DNA of 64,000 nt from Flabesymbios commensalis (lineage: Eukaryota; Annelida; Polychaeta; Terebellida; Flabelligeridae). Location of the stretch: NCBI GenBank assembly GCA_964017125.1, contig OZ024908.1, positions 82,079,155 to 82,143,154 on the forward strand. The letters run 5' to 3'. This document shows positions 10,775 to 22,285 of this stretch, piece after piece. The position numbers were made by a program, and so were the translations under genes. Numbering within the stretch: position 1 is the stretch's first letter; each line of letters opens with the position of its first letter. A model generated the notes under the pieces. That model was not told the DNA's origin and did not search any database. It saw only the letters and a program-made list of their open reading frames with translations.

Positions 10775-10882
10775 TCTCTTGTCGTGCAGAAGTAATTGTT
10801 TCTATTTGCTTCTATTTTTCATCATTTGAGGCTGAAATTGCGAACGCAATTGCAGCTTTAAATGATGAAAAATGTTTTTAAC
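10775..10882. mobile_element. F4b hairpin
   Basis: TATTTTTCATCATTTGAGGC, then TGAAATTGCGAACGCAATT, then the inverse GCAGCTTTAAATGATGAAAA. Same hairpin as 53750-53830 and 27770-27850. Confidence 0.75.
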
Positions 10883-10988
10883 TATGACAAAAATAAACGC
10901 CTCCCAAACTAAACTATCCGCTTAAATTGTCACAAACCATTGGTTTTAAATTTGCTTGAAAGCGCTTATAAAGCAGGAATAAAAGTTC

Positions 10989-11096
10989 TCAGCAAATACG
11001 AGACGTTTGGCCAATGTTGGTATAATGTTGGCCCATTGTCTTTGACGCTGGCCCAACATTGTACCACCATTGGCCAAACGTTTCGTGTTTGCTGAG
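10989..11096. mobile_element. F6 MITE-like element
   Basis: Complete palindromic copy: CTCAGCAAATACGAGACGTT at the left, AACGTTTCGTGTTTGCTGAG at the right, TTGGCCCAT/GCTGGCCCAAC centre. Confidence 0.88.
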
Positions 11097-11182
11097 TTTT
11101 CACGCCTGGGGTGAAATCGTGTGAAACCTTAGAGGAGCTTGGATGAATGTGCTAATCTGGGAAAGGAAGTCATTGCAAAAAT

Positions 11183-11305
11183 ACCCAGCGAACCCGAGAC
11201 GCTCAGGCAATGTTGTTTTCATATCGGGCCGATGTAAACTACGGTGGGCCAGCATTAGAACAACATTTCGTCAAAATTTAGTTATTGCTGAACAATGTGG
11301 GACAA
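11183..11305. mobile_element. F6 degenerate copy
   Basis: Starts TACCCAGCGAACCCGAGACG, contains ATCGGGCCGATGTAAACTAC and GGTGGGCCAGCATTAG. The right end is poorly kept. Confidence 0.55.
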
Positions 11306-11319
11306 TGTTTGCGACAGTT

Positions 11320-11530
11320 AACTGTCGGTCCCGGCTATATTTTTTCCCGTTTTTTTCGTTTTTTTTATTAGCACATTAAATACCAGTCTTGACACCAATC
11401 AACAAGATTTCACGATCGTAGACCGAATCTATTTTGTCAAATCTGAATAATTTTTAACTCACTTGAAGTTATGGATCACGTCTGCTGAGCGAAAATTCCA
11501 ATTAAATAACTTTGTGGTCAAAGGATTTAA
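11320..11530 (+). mobile_element. F2 degenerate copy
   Basis: TTTTATTAGCACATTAAATA, CACCAATCAACAAGATTTC, ATTTTGTCAAATCTGAATAA and a broken hairpin CACTTGAAGTTATGGATCAC are the F2 blocks in order. Confidence 0.7.
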
Positions 11531-11927
11531 TATATTTTTCAAATATCTAGGAGGCCGATACAGAACAAACATTGCAGTCGAGTGTTAATGTTTGTGTATA
11601 TCGATACTACGCTTCAGCCTGTAGCATAAAGTACAGTACTGCCAGTCCCAAGTTGAACACCTCGGGGCACTTCCCGTGGTAAGCGGGTGTTTATAATACA
11701 GTGTTTAAATACGTTTTGTGGCTATAGTGATGTATGCCAGAAATCCATAGTATATGACCAAGGGAATGACATATTCAAAGTTTGGGTTGCATTTTGGTCA
11801 TGGGAAAGGGTAGATAATTTATGACGTCATCAAAAATAAACCGCTAATTGTTGGCTAGGAATTCATGTTTCGATTTGATAGGGGCTCATCCATTTACAAG
11901 TAGTTATGATTATGTTGAATTGTACTT

Positions 11928-11998
11928 ATTTTTCAATCAATAAAGTTCTATTGCGCCTATATCCTCAGAGACCGAGCTCAGAGGCCTAACCCATCAGT
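11928..11998 (-). mobile_element. CR1/L2-type LINE 3' tail
   Basis: TCAATCAATAAAGTTCTATT, then GCGCCTATATCCTCAG and GACCGAGCTCAGAGGC. This is the extreme 3' end, in reverse, of the LINE at 19746-20106. Confidence 0.8.
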
Positions 11999-11999
11999 G

Positions 12000-13510
12000 A
12001 CTTATTTTACATTATTGTAGTTTATAAGCAACCACGATGTCAACCTTGCAAATGTACCCCCAAAGCAGCTTATATCAGATTATGGTGGAGGAAGTATACG
12101 TAGAGTCGAAATCTGAATGATGCTAAACTTCCTTGATTTTTTTGTTTGTGATCAGCGAAGCCATCTAGACTACTCCATTTTGAAACATATTTAATCCTTT
12201 CGGCCCGAGAAGTATTTTTAACCAAAACCTGTAAAGTCATTGGAGAAAAAAAGTTTATAAAACTTAATTTTTAATGGTGAGGGGTTGGTATCAATACAAA
12301 AACTATGGTAATGACAAGCTTATGGGTCAATTAAATTTTGTTTTTAGTTACAAAAAGTAGCGTCCCGGCGTCAAGCCAGATTTATTAAAAAAATGTACTC
12401 AATTTTAGCAAATTTTCTTTGCAGTGCACCATTTCAACAAGCTAGGTAGTCACTGAATCTACCTAGACCAATACCATACCAGATAATTTTTAAGTTTTTT
12501 AGCCTAAGAGAAAATTAAAGAAAACACCAGGCTTATAATTATTGCCTTTTGTCAATAATACTGAGTTATCATTTATATCGAATAATTCATTAATAACGGT
12601 GACAAATTTTTCGCCGGCTGTTATCTATGATCTGCCGCTATTCTAAAACGTAATCTGAGATATATGGTGACGATTGTTCAATGAAATGTACTAGAGTATG
12701 TTTTGTTATTTCTATGCATTTTGTTGGGAGCTACAAGAACAATAATAAATGAAAGCGGGCTTAAATACATTTTATACATTTTAGTAACTAAAATGTATGA
12801 TGAATGGGAAAGTTACGATGATTCTCACGCTGCGACGTTCTCAGAGCAATGAGCTTCAAGTCTCCCCTCGAATCCTGCCAATGAAAGCCTTGTGAAAACC
12901 AATAAACAACATTATTAAATTGGAACAAAATGCAGACAGGCAAAACCTAATGAACATTTACTTAAAATTATAGTCTTGAACTATTGCTTATAAAACATGT
13001 ACATGCATTTGCGTTATCCGCCGAATGTGTGCTACTTTTTTCACCAAATCAGTTCATCTTACGTGTGGGCCCTATGCAATTTTAGTGTTATCTTGGTTAT
13101 CTAAATTGCACCCGTGCTGCAGGTTGGAAGGCAATTTTGTCAGTCCTGTTATCACTCAGTTGATGGTAAGACAAAATATAGGCCCAAACGTTTCGTACGT
13201 GTCCAATGAACGAGCTATTCACCTGAAGGCTCACGCCTTGGACGAGTGTTATAATATGATGCCGAGCTTAAATGAACACTGCTTGTGTAACTTGATATAT
13301 CAAGTTGCCCAACAATTTAATATTGCCTGCGCATTAGTGCTGTTTACATGTCAATAGCAATTAAACTTATTTATTACTAGTTTGTTGTTTCTTGGTTTGA
13401 ATATATGTACCTGATGTTGGGAAACATTGGGTGATATTATATAGGGCTACATTTAAACGCAAGACCAAGGACAGAATTACCAAAGCAGTAATTAATGTTC
13501 TATATTTGAT
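12000..13510. other. no gene recognised
   Basis: AT-rich. A 110-codon frame at 13025-13357 (+) is the longest here but has no recognisable domain, codon bias or splice context. I see no repeats of the named families. Confidence 0.5.
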
Positions 13511-13512
13511 GT

Positions 13513-13529
13513 CAGTAGTAGTAGTAGTC

Positions 13530-13580
<51 letters not shown>
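13513..13580. repeat. (TAG)n microsatellite
   Basis: About 20 uninterrupted to lightly interrupted AGT/TAG triplets, with TCG and GTG variants at the edges. Confidence 0.97.
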
Positions 13581-15061
13581 ATAGTAGCAGCAGTATAAAA
13601 AAAAACGTTTACTAAAAATGGAAAAGTGAGGGTTAGAAATGGCGAGTAGAAAAAAGAAAAAAATGACAAACATGAGGGGATGACGCTGTAGAAGAAGGTA
13701 ATAATATGATGGTGAAATTAGGAGCTAATTAGAAATGTTATGAGGGGAATACAAAAAGAAGTCATTAAATAGTTAAATTGGAAAAAGAAGAAACATAAAC
13801 ATTGAATCTATTGTAGAACGAAGGGGTAGGAATAAAATAGGACAACGCCAAGAACGAGATGAATGGCTGAAAAAAAGGCATGAAGGAAGAGGTAAATGAG
13901 CTTTAAAATGGATGAATATGAAGGGAATATGGTACAACGAAAGAACACAGTATAAATTTAAAGGGACCCCGTGGAATGACATCGATTTTGGTGTTTAATT
14001 TGTAATGAAGTAGTTTACCCCACAGATCATAGTTTTAATTTTATCAGAATTTTCAGATTAAAAAGAAACATTTATTAACAATATAAATAAAAATCAAGCT
14101 ACACCCAAGCATACAGTGTGTGCACCAAAAGGATGATTGAATGCTAACACAGCATTGGGCCACAAATTGATGCCGTCGGTCCAGCATTGAGCAGACAATC
14201 GGCGCTGTGGAGAACCCCCTCTATCATAGCGTTCCCAGACCAATTAAGGGCGGCAGCTAGTGATTTAACCAGGTGGATACTTTAATCATGCCATCTGAGA
14301 TGGTGGGTATTTGTGGACTAAAGTGTTGTATATTGCAGACAATTTTGTTTAAATGACAATATACGTTTTGGAAATAAAACTAGTTTAGTCTTTTTCAGTG
14401 CTTCAACTTTTTTAAAATTTTTGTTAAAATTGACAAAATTTTCATTTCACTTTTACCACTGTTTACGGGAATGAAGAACATGGGCATAAAACGATAATTG
14501 AGAGAAAATATTTAAAAAAATAATGAAACAAAGTAGGGATGAAGAAAGAAATGAAAGACGAAAACAGACAACGACGCTATCATAAACGAAGAAGAACTTA
14601 TTTTGTGATTCAAATAATCCAGGACCAAGAATACTTCGATGGAACGTAGTATTATTTTGAACCATACTCTATAAACTGTATCAGATGATCGTCTGAAGAG
14701 AACGAGGTTACCTTTCGAAAACAATTTGAAAGCTTTTAACGGTGGCTTGTAGCAAACTATTTACATAATTGCTATGTAACATTTATGACTTTTTATATAA
14801 ATTTCGTGTCTTTCAATCCTAATTTTTCGTAAAACAATGTGCACTTAGCTACCATTAATCGTCATATATTAATGCGACCAGTCTCTGGTTTACTGCATCA
14901 AAAATCAGTTCTTCCACGTGGTATAAATCATGTGTCCATATTTATAATAAAGGTCAAGTAAATGTCATTTCATTTTCAATTATACCGATGTTTATCTGTG
15001 CAGGACAGACGTGCTGTAAATTATCATCTGGTCATCTCTAGATGCTGATTCAGCAATGACG
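13581..15061. other. no gene recognised; F6 trace at 14128-14212
   Basis: Purine-rich at 13610-13960, then AT-rich. GTCCAGCATTGAGCAGAC and AGCATTGGGCCACAAATTG at 14150-14200 are an F6 remnant. No gene evidence. Confidence 0.5.
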
Positions 15062-15124
15062 TGCAAAGGCAAACAGCAGTAACTGCTTACTTGACAGGTA
15101 AGCGGTTACTGCTGTTTATACCTT
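15062..15124. mobile_element. F8 hairpin
   Basis: GCAAACAGCAGTAACTGCTT, then ACTTGACAGGTAAG, then the inverse CGGTTACTGCTGTTTATACC. Confidence 0.8.
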
Positions 15125-15157
15125 CGCAGATGAGATCGGCTTAGATCATACTTAGTT

Positions 15158-15382
15158 CTCAACCCATACAGCGCCAGGGTCGACTTTATACTTCAGAATC
15201 TGACTTCTACAGACGTCTCTGACGTCTAATGTCGATCCCCACGATAGGCGTAGACCCATAACATAGGTATTCAAATGAAGCGGAAAGAGCTAACGAAGAC
15301 ACTTAAGATGATTTCAAATTGAAAGAAAAACTTTGATCTCCATGGTTTATGCAGACTTACTTCAGAGCTTCAAGTGTTAAGA
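15158..15382 (+). mobile_element. F1 MITE-like element
   Basis: CATACAGCGCCAGGGTCGAC, degenerate TGACGT hairpin, CCATAACATAGGTATTCAAA, GATCTCCATGGTTTATG and a decayed right end. Confidence 0.85.
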
Positions 15383-15492
15383 TGGTCTTAGAGCCCGGCC
15401 CCTGGATGTGTTGATAACAGGACATTCGCCAAGCAGTGCTGCCTCGCCCACGCCTGCCCTTTGTGGGCGGCCATGTCCATCACACCGGGAAA

Positions 15493-15705
15493 GATGAATA
15501 ATGAAAGGCGCTGGTTCGTGGCAGATGACTGTAATGGAGATAACTCAGCCTGTATACGTGTCCTGCGAACAGTCTTTAATAACAGTTATTACCTAACTGC
15601 AGGTTAAAAGGAATAATGAAAGGCGCTGGTTCGTGGCAGATGACTGTAATGGAGATAACTCAGTCTGTATACGTGTCCTGTGAACAGTCTTTTATAACAG
15701 ACGTC
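15493..15705 (+). repeat. 116-bp tandem duplication with coding look
   Basis: AATAATGAAAGGCGCTGGTT at 15495 recurs at 15611; the copies then stay about 95% identical for about 90 bp. In copy one an open frame reads NNERRWFVADDCNGD, then CIRVLRTVFNNSYYLTAG. The second copy changes CGA to TGA and so closes the frame. It may be a relic exon, but no acceptor is obvious. Product unknown. Confidence 0.6.
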
Positions 15706-15869
15706 CAGCTAACACTCTTTGAAAGCAGTGCTCCTGCTTTATGAATGCTGACTGAAAAGCTCATGGCAGGTCTGACATGGCTGAGAGGAACTGTTTCTTT
15801 GTGGTTCTTTGATGTACGATGTAATGAAAAAAATATATATTGTGCATACTTCTTCTTCTTATTATTATT

Positions 15870-16104
15870 AATCATTACAGCGCGTGGATCGACCTTACAC
15901 GTCAGGATCTGACGTCTGTCTGTAGACGTCATATTCTGACGTCTAAAATCGATACCCGTATTGTAAGACTAAACATAAATATAATGGCCGCAGACACAGG
16001 TATTCAATTGAAGTGGAAAGATCTAACCAAGCCATTTATAATGATTTTAAAATGAAAAAACCCTTTGGTCTTCATGGTTTAAACTGAATTATTTCAGCCC
16101 TTTA
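15870..16104 (+). mobile_element. F1 MITE-like element
   Basis: AATCATTACAGCGCGTGGAT, a good double TGACGT hairpin at 15905-15955, F1 body, and right end ATTTCAGCCCTTTAA. The TTAA at its right end is also the left end of the F3 element that follows. Confidence 0.88.
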
Positions 16105-16355
16105 ACCCTTTCAGGCCTGAATTTATCATTGTCATCTTCATCCACTACAAACCGCGAATTGCTGCCGCAATTCTCGACTTGTAGTGGATGAAGATGATTT
16201 GAAGTGGTTGGAAAAGTAAAGAAAATTGCCATGTATTGGTAAACCATTTTCATGTACATTTTCGTTCTAAAACCCTTAGTTGTAGGAAAATTAAGCCTGT
16301 TTTCAGGGATGTAAAATGATGCATTAATGCATCGTGAGGGCTTAAAGGGTTAAAG
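16101..16355 (+). mobile_element. F3 MITE-like element
   Basis: Left end TTAACCCTTTCAGGCCTGAA, hairpin CATCTTCATCCACTACAA / TTGTAGTGGATGAAGATG, then AAACCATTTTCATG and ATGATGCATTAATGCATCGT, right end GCTTAAAGGGTTAA. Both ends are TTAA plus CCCTTT-like. Confidence 0.88.
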
Positions 16356-17129
16356 GTTAATCAAATGCAAGCATAAAGTGTCTTTATTGTGATGGATTGG
16401 ACCATTTTAAATGGCATGAATTCTGTTTTTTTAGTATAAACATATTTTATTAGGCAATTGCAACAGATACAAAATAGTAATACGGGGTTTCGTTCGCTGA
16501 GTGGTGACATGATGACTGGTTTCGTGCAGGCTGCTGTAATTGATGCAGGGATGGAGGGGGCGCAGCGCTCCGTCGTGTGATTCAAGTCAGTGTAGATCCA
16601 TTGGAGTGGAAGTCAGGGCAAGAATAGATGTACTGTGACAGTACAAAACTTTTATAACTGGTTCACTAAACATGCTGAAGACAGTGTGGCGTTTAGAACT
16701 GAAATATGACAGCAGCGAGTCCATTAACTGAGCATTGCGATAGGTTGCAGACGCAGGTAATAGACAAGATGCTGTCATATAAACAATGTTAAATATAAAG
16801 TATATTATATCAAAGAACACTTGGAATACACGCTGCTGGCATATACACAGCGTAAAATATAATACCAACTGTTTTAGGGAGCAGCTCGGACATGAAAATA
16901 ATTGATACAGGCATCATGGCTAGCGTCAAAATATTTATTTATGCACCGCAATACATTTTATACCACGTGGTGTATGTGACCGGGGTGCTTAACCTTAATT
17001 TTTTGCTGGTGTGATGTTCACGTATCAAGCTTTATACAAGTCAGAAGGAGATAGTAACTAGTTTGTTGGCAGTTGTTTGCCAGAGGCTCACATTCTCGTA
17101 TATAGCGCATATATCCAGCTAGACGCTGC
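16356..17129. other. no gene recognised
   Basis: Two - strand frames of 74 and 93 codons lack any recognisable domain. Nothing else supported. Confidence 0.5.
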
Positions 17130-17640
17130 TCAGAGCGCTGAACAAACGAAATATGTCAATTGTTGTATGAGGTCACCAAACGCCAAAACAGTTTTAATAG
17201 AGGTAAGGGTATTCTGCAGACGCATTTGGCTGGCCAAACTGTTCCAGCGTTCTGGAGCCTCAGTTACAAACCTGCTGGCACCAAAATTTTCGGGTCTGGA
17301 ATTTCGGTCCTCCAAAACCTGCTTTGTGCTCAAGCGCAGTGTTCCAGGTGGTGTACAGTGCACTAATAGCTCTCGGATGTGGGCTGGGTAAGGTCATGTG
17401 GAGCACGATGGGTCAGTAACAGGATCTTATACTTTATGCGCAAATCGACCGGTAGCCAAAGAAGTTTGTAGAGAATTGGTGAGATATGTTCCCTTCTGCC
17501 GACCTTAGATATCACTCCAGCTGCTGCATTTTGCACCCTCTGCAACCTCTTTATGAGTATAGCTGGGTGTCCACATAGTGCAGAGTTGCAGTAGTCAAAT
17601 CGGGAATTGACTAGGGCATGACAATGCAACCTGCGTGCAG
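17130..17640 (-). mobile_element. CR1/L2-type LINE, RT C-terminal part
   Basis: On the - strand SRFDYCNSALCGHP, KRLQRVQNAAAGVI, HISPILYKLLWLPV and IKYKILLLTHRA are the standard blocks after the YADD motif in CR1/L2 elements. Further 3', FVTEAPERWNSLASQMR matches the LWNSLP block in a shifted frame. There are internal frame breaks, so this is a dead fragment. Confidence 0.93.
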
Positions 17641-18054
17641 GGTGTACTTCCCACTACACCCTGCCAGATATGAGCCTGTGTCTACCTATTTGGGACCCTA
17701 CTCCAGGAGGACACACGTGCGTCTCGTGCGACACCCCCCAAGCTTAGACATCAAAGCTAATCGCAACGCGCCGGCAATCAGACGGCACTGTCTGGCCTGG
17801 GAACATCAAGCCAAGTGACAGTATACGCGAAGCGATGCGAGAACTTGGCCAACGCTGTTCCAACATTGTGACAGCGTCGATGATAATGGCCCAACATTGA
17901 GGCAGCAATGTGTCCTTGCCATCTGCGAAATGTTATTTGTACAGCCTATCACACAATTATAGAGTGTATACAACTGGATTATACAGTCAAATATTGCCAC
18001 CTCTGATTACAAATTGAATAATTAGAGCCTAAAACGGGGGATTACATCATAGTC
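17641..18054. other. no gene; F6 trace at 17835-17910
   Basis: GCAGGGTGTACTTCCC and its near inverse CTACACCCTGC form a short hairpin at 17638-17667. GCTGTTCCAACATTGTGACA and TGGCCCAACATTGAGGCAGC are a degenerate F6. Confidence 0.5.
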
Positions 18055-18480
18055 AGGGCCCATTTTTCAAAAAGAGGCATTCTTAAAGTTTGTAAGGCAT
18101 TTCTTAGTAGAATTTGTCATGTAGTTGTTTTCACACAATTCGGATATGCTGATTCCAAATCTGCCCCATGCCAAGCTCTATTTTTAGTTTTTCCCTTTTA
18201 AAATTGCAAAACAAAATGGCCGCCAAAATAGCAGATAAAGTCTCAATTATCATGATTATACATCACGTCTGGGTGCACATCGGACAGACAAACTTCACTT
18301 TCGAGTTCAAAATAACATTTTTGTTTTGCGGAATTTTATGTTCTAAGACCTGGTCAACTATCACGCAAAAAATCCAAGATGGCCGCCAATAATACAGAAA
18401 GTACCAGTTTTTTTTGGCGCTTAAATAGTTTTCTGATACAAAAAAATTCCATGTTACATGTAGTTACGGGGAATGCAAAA
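18055..18480 (+). repeat. repeat with CAAAATGGCCGCC boxes
   Basis: AGTCAGGGCCCATTTTTC, GCTGATTCCAAATCTGCCCC and ATGCCAAGCTCTATTTTTAG match, in reverse orientation, the sequence at 21635-22285. It contains CAAAATGGCCGCCAAAAT at 18212 and CAAGATGGCCGCCAATAA at 18374. Confidence 0.8.
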
Positions 18481-19499
18481 AAATTATTATTTAAAAACAA
18501 CACATTAACTATGAGGAAATTGCACAGAAATAGCATGTGTTACTTTCATCACTGTAGCTACATAGGCTTGCTGTGTATATGTCCGATTTGCATCAATGCC
18601 TCATCTTGCATAATGATAATGCTAGAATAGTCACCCTCATCAATATATTGATCATATATCTGTGCTGCTTCGGAATTGATGTAGCGACTCCTTGATAGGA
18701 CGCCATTGGCTACTTTCTCGTGGTCCTAATTCACACTTAATCAAACTAAATGTGATAGTTCTTCAGGTTGAGCAGGAAGCTTTTACACGAGAACTAGTGC
18801 AGTTGTCCATCAATGAAGCTCCAACCACAATTTCATAGATGTTTCTAATAATGTTATTTGGCCAGAACTGTATGTATTGCTAAACAGGCCTAAGATACAA
18901 TGGAAACAATATATCCACTTTTTGTGGCAAGGGTTATTGACGAAGAGGATACATTGAAATACTCCAAATGGCTTAAGTTCTAGCTCTGGATGTTTATGAA
19001 TTAATTTAAATGTCTTTCTTTTAGAATTAATGTGCTGGTGGAAGTCACTGAGACGGTTGAATGGTACGGTAAATATCACTAGTTCTAGGTTTATACAGCT
19101 AGGCATTGCTATGATGAGAACGTTTCGAAAGCAGAATAAGCAAGTTTACATCAGTTCCTACGACTACCACATTGTCAGTTTGATTGCCATAACAACATTT
19201 AACGTCCCATCATGTACCTCAGTATTTTTCACACTTAAATACATACCAGTGTTCATTGAATAGTTGAATGGCATTGTTCTTTACCAAAAGTGGTGAATTT
19301 GAACATTGAACTGAAACTGCATTGCCCGCCTCCCTGTTTATGTACTTTATATGTTATATTTTCATCTGAGATAACATCGCAGTGTGCATGGGAATGTTTT
19401 TGATGTAGGATACATGAGTCTTGCATAGATTATTAGATGATCAATGTTTATTACAAAAGACTATAACAGATAAGTAATAAATACTCTGTATAAATGATA
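18481..19499. other. no gene recognised
   Basis: A 98-codon - strand frame (18810-19106) and overlapping + frames show no domain I know. No splice-supported exon seen. Confidence 0.5.
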
Positions 19500-19745
19500 A
19501 TTACCCTTTCAAGCCTGAGTTTACCATTGTCATCTTCATCCACTGCAAGCCGCGAATTTCTGTCGGCTTGCAGTGGATGAAGGTGATTTGAAGTGGGTGA
19601 AAAATTAAAGAAAATTGTCATACATTGGTAAACCAGTTTCATGGAATTTTCAATTCTAAAACCCCTATTTGTCATGGTTGTAGGAAAATTAAGTCGGTTT
19701 TCAGGGATGTAAAACTATGCTTTAATGCATCGTTAAGGGCCTAAA
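19500..19745 (+). mobile_element. F3 MITE-like element
   Basis: ATTACCCTTTCAAGCCTGAG left end, CATCTTCATCCACTGCAAGC hairpin, ACTATGCTTTAATGCATCGT, right end degenerate. Confidence 0.85.
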
Positions 19746-20106
19746 ATGCTCAAAATATCTACGCTCCACTAATTCGAATAAATTTGTTTTTCCTCGTATA
19801 AAGACTAAGACTGGGTCAAGAGCTTTCTCTATATCTGGTCCAGCCTTATGGAACGCCCTGCCTGTGCCAATACGTCATGCCAAAACAATCTTAACATTCC
19901 GGAAATTACTTAAATTTCACCTATTTGACCTGGCTTTTCCACCCTAGTCCCTCAGCAGCCCGGCTCCCTGTTGACGAACCTGCTTTGGCTTCGATTATGA
20001 CACATGATCACGCTAAGGATTTGTGCGCCTCTGAGCTTGGTCCACTGAGGATATAGGCGCTATAAAAGTTTTTATTGATTGATTGATTGAATGATTGATT
20101 TATTGA
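19746..20106 (+). mobile_element. CR1/L2-type LINE 3' end
   Basis: Encodes GSRAFSISGPALWNALPV, then IRHAKTILTFRKLLKFHLFD, then a stop: the ALWNALP-IR-FRKLLKxHLF C-terminus of CR1/L2 ORF2. The 3' UTR (CTCTGAGCTTGGTCCACTGA, GGATATAGGCGCTATAAAAG) ends in (ATTG)n, the expected short-repeat tail. 5' truncated. Confidence 0.93.
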
Positions 20107-20384
20107 AAGGTTCAATCTACTATGTCTGGAAGAGACATATAGTTATCAGGGACCTAAATATCTTCACGTCCATCATATGATTTCATCACTTTATATATGG
20201 TAAGACTTATTGTCTTTAACATTGATACCTCTTCCTGCAAAATAGGGTGGTCGCTCCCATACCACTTCAAGACACAACTGAACCTGTTGGGTTATTGTAT
20301 ATTATGTGAGAGTCAGAGCTTATATCTGATTAGAAGCATGCATGACCAGCACCTACTGATTCCTCATACATTCTACCATATCGG
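20107..20384. other. no gene recognised
   Basis: No domain or repeat family recognised. Confidence 0.4.
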
Positions 20385-20572
20385 GCGGGGGACCTAGGGT
20401 AGTGGTTAGCACCGCTGCCTTTCACGCTAGAGTTCGGGGTTCGGTTCTCGGTCTCGGAGGTTTTAAAAAAAATGTTTCCTCCCCATCCACGTGTGAAACT
20501 CAGTATTGTGGGGAGCCTCCGTAACCAAGAGGTACCGTACTTGGCCTCAGACCGCCAGGGCTCACATTCCGA
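20385..20572 (+). mobile_element. tRNA-derived SINE, 3' part replaced
   Basis: Matches the 10002 copy from GGACCTAGGGTAGTGGTTAG through the second tRNA-like unit to CCGCCAGGGCTCACATTCCG, then stops abruptly where the 10002 copy continues with its 3' tail. Confidence 0.9.
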
Positions 20573-20622
20573 CTTCCAAGTAGCTGGATTACAGGAGCAC
20601 GCCACAACTCCCAGTGGTAGTT
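20573..20622 (-). ncRNA. 7SL/Alu-domain-like fragment
   Basis: The + strand reads TTCCAAGTAGCTGGATTACA, then GGAGCACGCCACAACTCC. Its reverse complement carries CTGTAATCCAGCTACTTGGA, the 5' Alu-domain signature of 7SL (SRP) RNA and of the Alu SINEs made from it. It is joined to the SINE without a gap. A template switch onto host 7SL RNA is the simplest reading; foreign DNA or a chimera is possible. Confidence 0.6.
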
Positions 20623-21634
20623 GCTGTATTTTATGTTAATCTTCATAAAAACATCCTGATCGTGCTAGGAACGGTATCATTGCCCCAATTACCACATATT
20701 CTGCATCATATCTTGTTGCAATAGTGTACCCAATAATCTGAAGATGGTGTATGTTCATACTATATTTATTAATTCATCGTGAGTATTTTCAACATTACCC
20801 TAGCGTGTCCTCAACCATCAATCTTATATGCCGAAAACATATAAAAGTCAACTTCTGCACCCAATTACAGATTTCCGATATCGTGTAACTGTATTGATAG
20901 TTATTGATGGCGATATCATCTATCTCATTCAAGTTAAGGGAGTAGAAACATGTGTAGCCTACATTACGGCTTTGTGTGGATCTCGGAGCCGATGGTTGGG
21001 ACTATTCGTTCAATTATGTCTGAAAACTGTGTTATCAGCGCATTAACAGGCTTTTGTACGGTATCTATTCTGATCAAAAATATAAAAATTAGGATGATAC
21101 TATTATCATGATTATGTAAATTGTCAATCCGATTGAGAAACATAATTTTTATGTGATGTGCACGTTCTAACCAGCACAATATACCTAGTGCACAATATAC
21201 CTAGTGCACAATATACCTAGAATGAACAGGTCCAGTGACCAGGGGGTAAGATGTAAAGTCGGATGATAGGTCTTCAGACTTGATATCAGACTATAAACCA
21301 GCACCTTTACCTTTACCTTTAGTTACTAGAATCATAAATTGTTAAATTTAAACGACTTCTTGTCTCAATAGGAATGGAACATGTATGTGTGTCATTATCA
21401 CCATGGTTATGCAGACCACCTTGATGGATTAACTTCATGTTTTGCTTAACCCTAGTACAGGGCTTGGGCAGGAGGGTGCCACCCGTGGCAAGCGCACATT
21501 TAAATTATTGCTTTCTTCCTTACGGTACTGTAAAAACACGATGCAGGTGGATATCACATAGGCCACATACTAATATGCCTAGAACGGATATATGGTGAGC
21601 GACAGGTTATCTAGTACTGGACAATGATCAACAA
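20623..21634. other. no gene; small tandem repeat at 21173-21221
   Basis: Three copies of a 16-bp unit CACAATATACCTAGTG lie at about 21173-21221. Otherwise AT-rich with nothing supportable. Confidence 0.55.
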
Positions 21635-22285
21635 TCATAAAATATTTTTTGTCAATAGTCTAAACATTTTTACAACATGCCGGATATTACGTTTGTTTCT
21701 CTCGGCTTCTAAATGTGAAATAATGACTTTATTAAATAAATCATTATTATTACACTGGACTACGTTGTGTCGTTTTCCTGGCGTAACATTTGTTTTTTCC
21801 CCATAACTTTGTAAAATATTGATAATAGATGTTATCACGGCTCTGAATTGGTTTCCCGGGTGTGAGAAACCTATAAGTAGACACCAAAAACACATCTCTA
21901 CGCTATTTGGAAGCAAAGTTATGGCACATTGCCTTGAAATGGCGGCCATTTTGGATTTTGTCCTCTAGCGGCAAACGCACAAGGTGAAATTTAGGGGACT
22001 TCAAGTATGTCGCTCAGGTGGGTTTTAATACACCGAAATAATGTTTTATGTTCATTGTAAGCCAAGCCGTGATGTAAAGTTGTGACATTTTTACTAATTT
22101 TGGCGGCCATTTTGTTTCTGAATTTTGGGTAGGAAAAACACAAAATATAGCTTGGCATGGGGCAGATTTGGAATCAGCGTTTCCAAATTGTGTAAGAACA
22201 ACTGCATGCCAAATTCTACTAAAAAATGCCTTACAAAGTCGGAAATTTCGAATATGAACCCTGACTATCAGCTAATAAATCAAAA
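21635..22285 (-). repeat. repeat with CAAAATGGCCGCC boxes, reverse copy
   Basis: Reverse-oriented relative of 18055-18480; shares CTGATTCCAAATCTGCCCCA and TTTAGTAGAATTTGGCATG on the - strand. Has GGCGGCCATTTTGG at 21939 and GGCGGCCATTTTGTTTCTG at 22103. Confidence 0.8.

Noticed and set aside
13025-13357. 110-codon + strand frame
   Set aside because: No recognisable domain, no acceptor/donor support and no second copy. Chance ORFs of this size occur in 64 kb.
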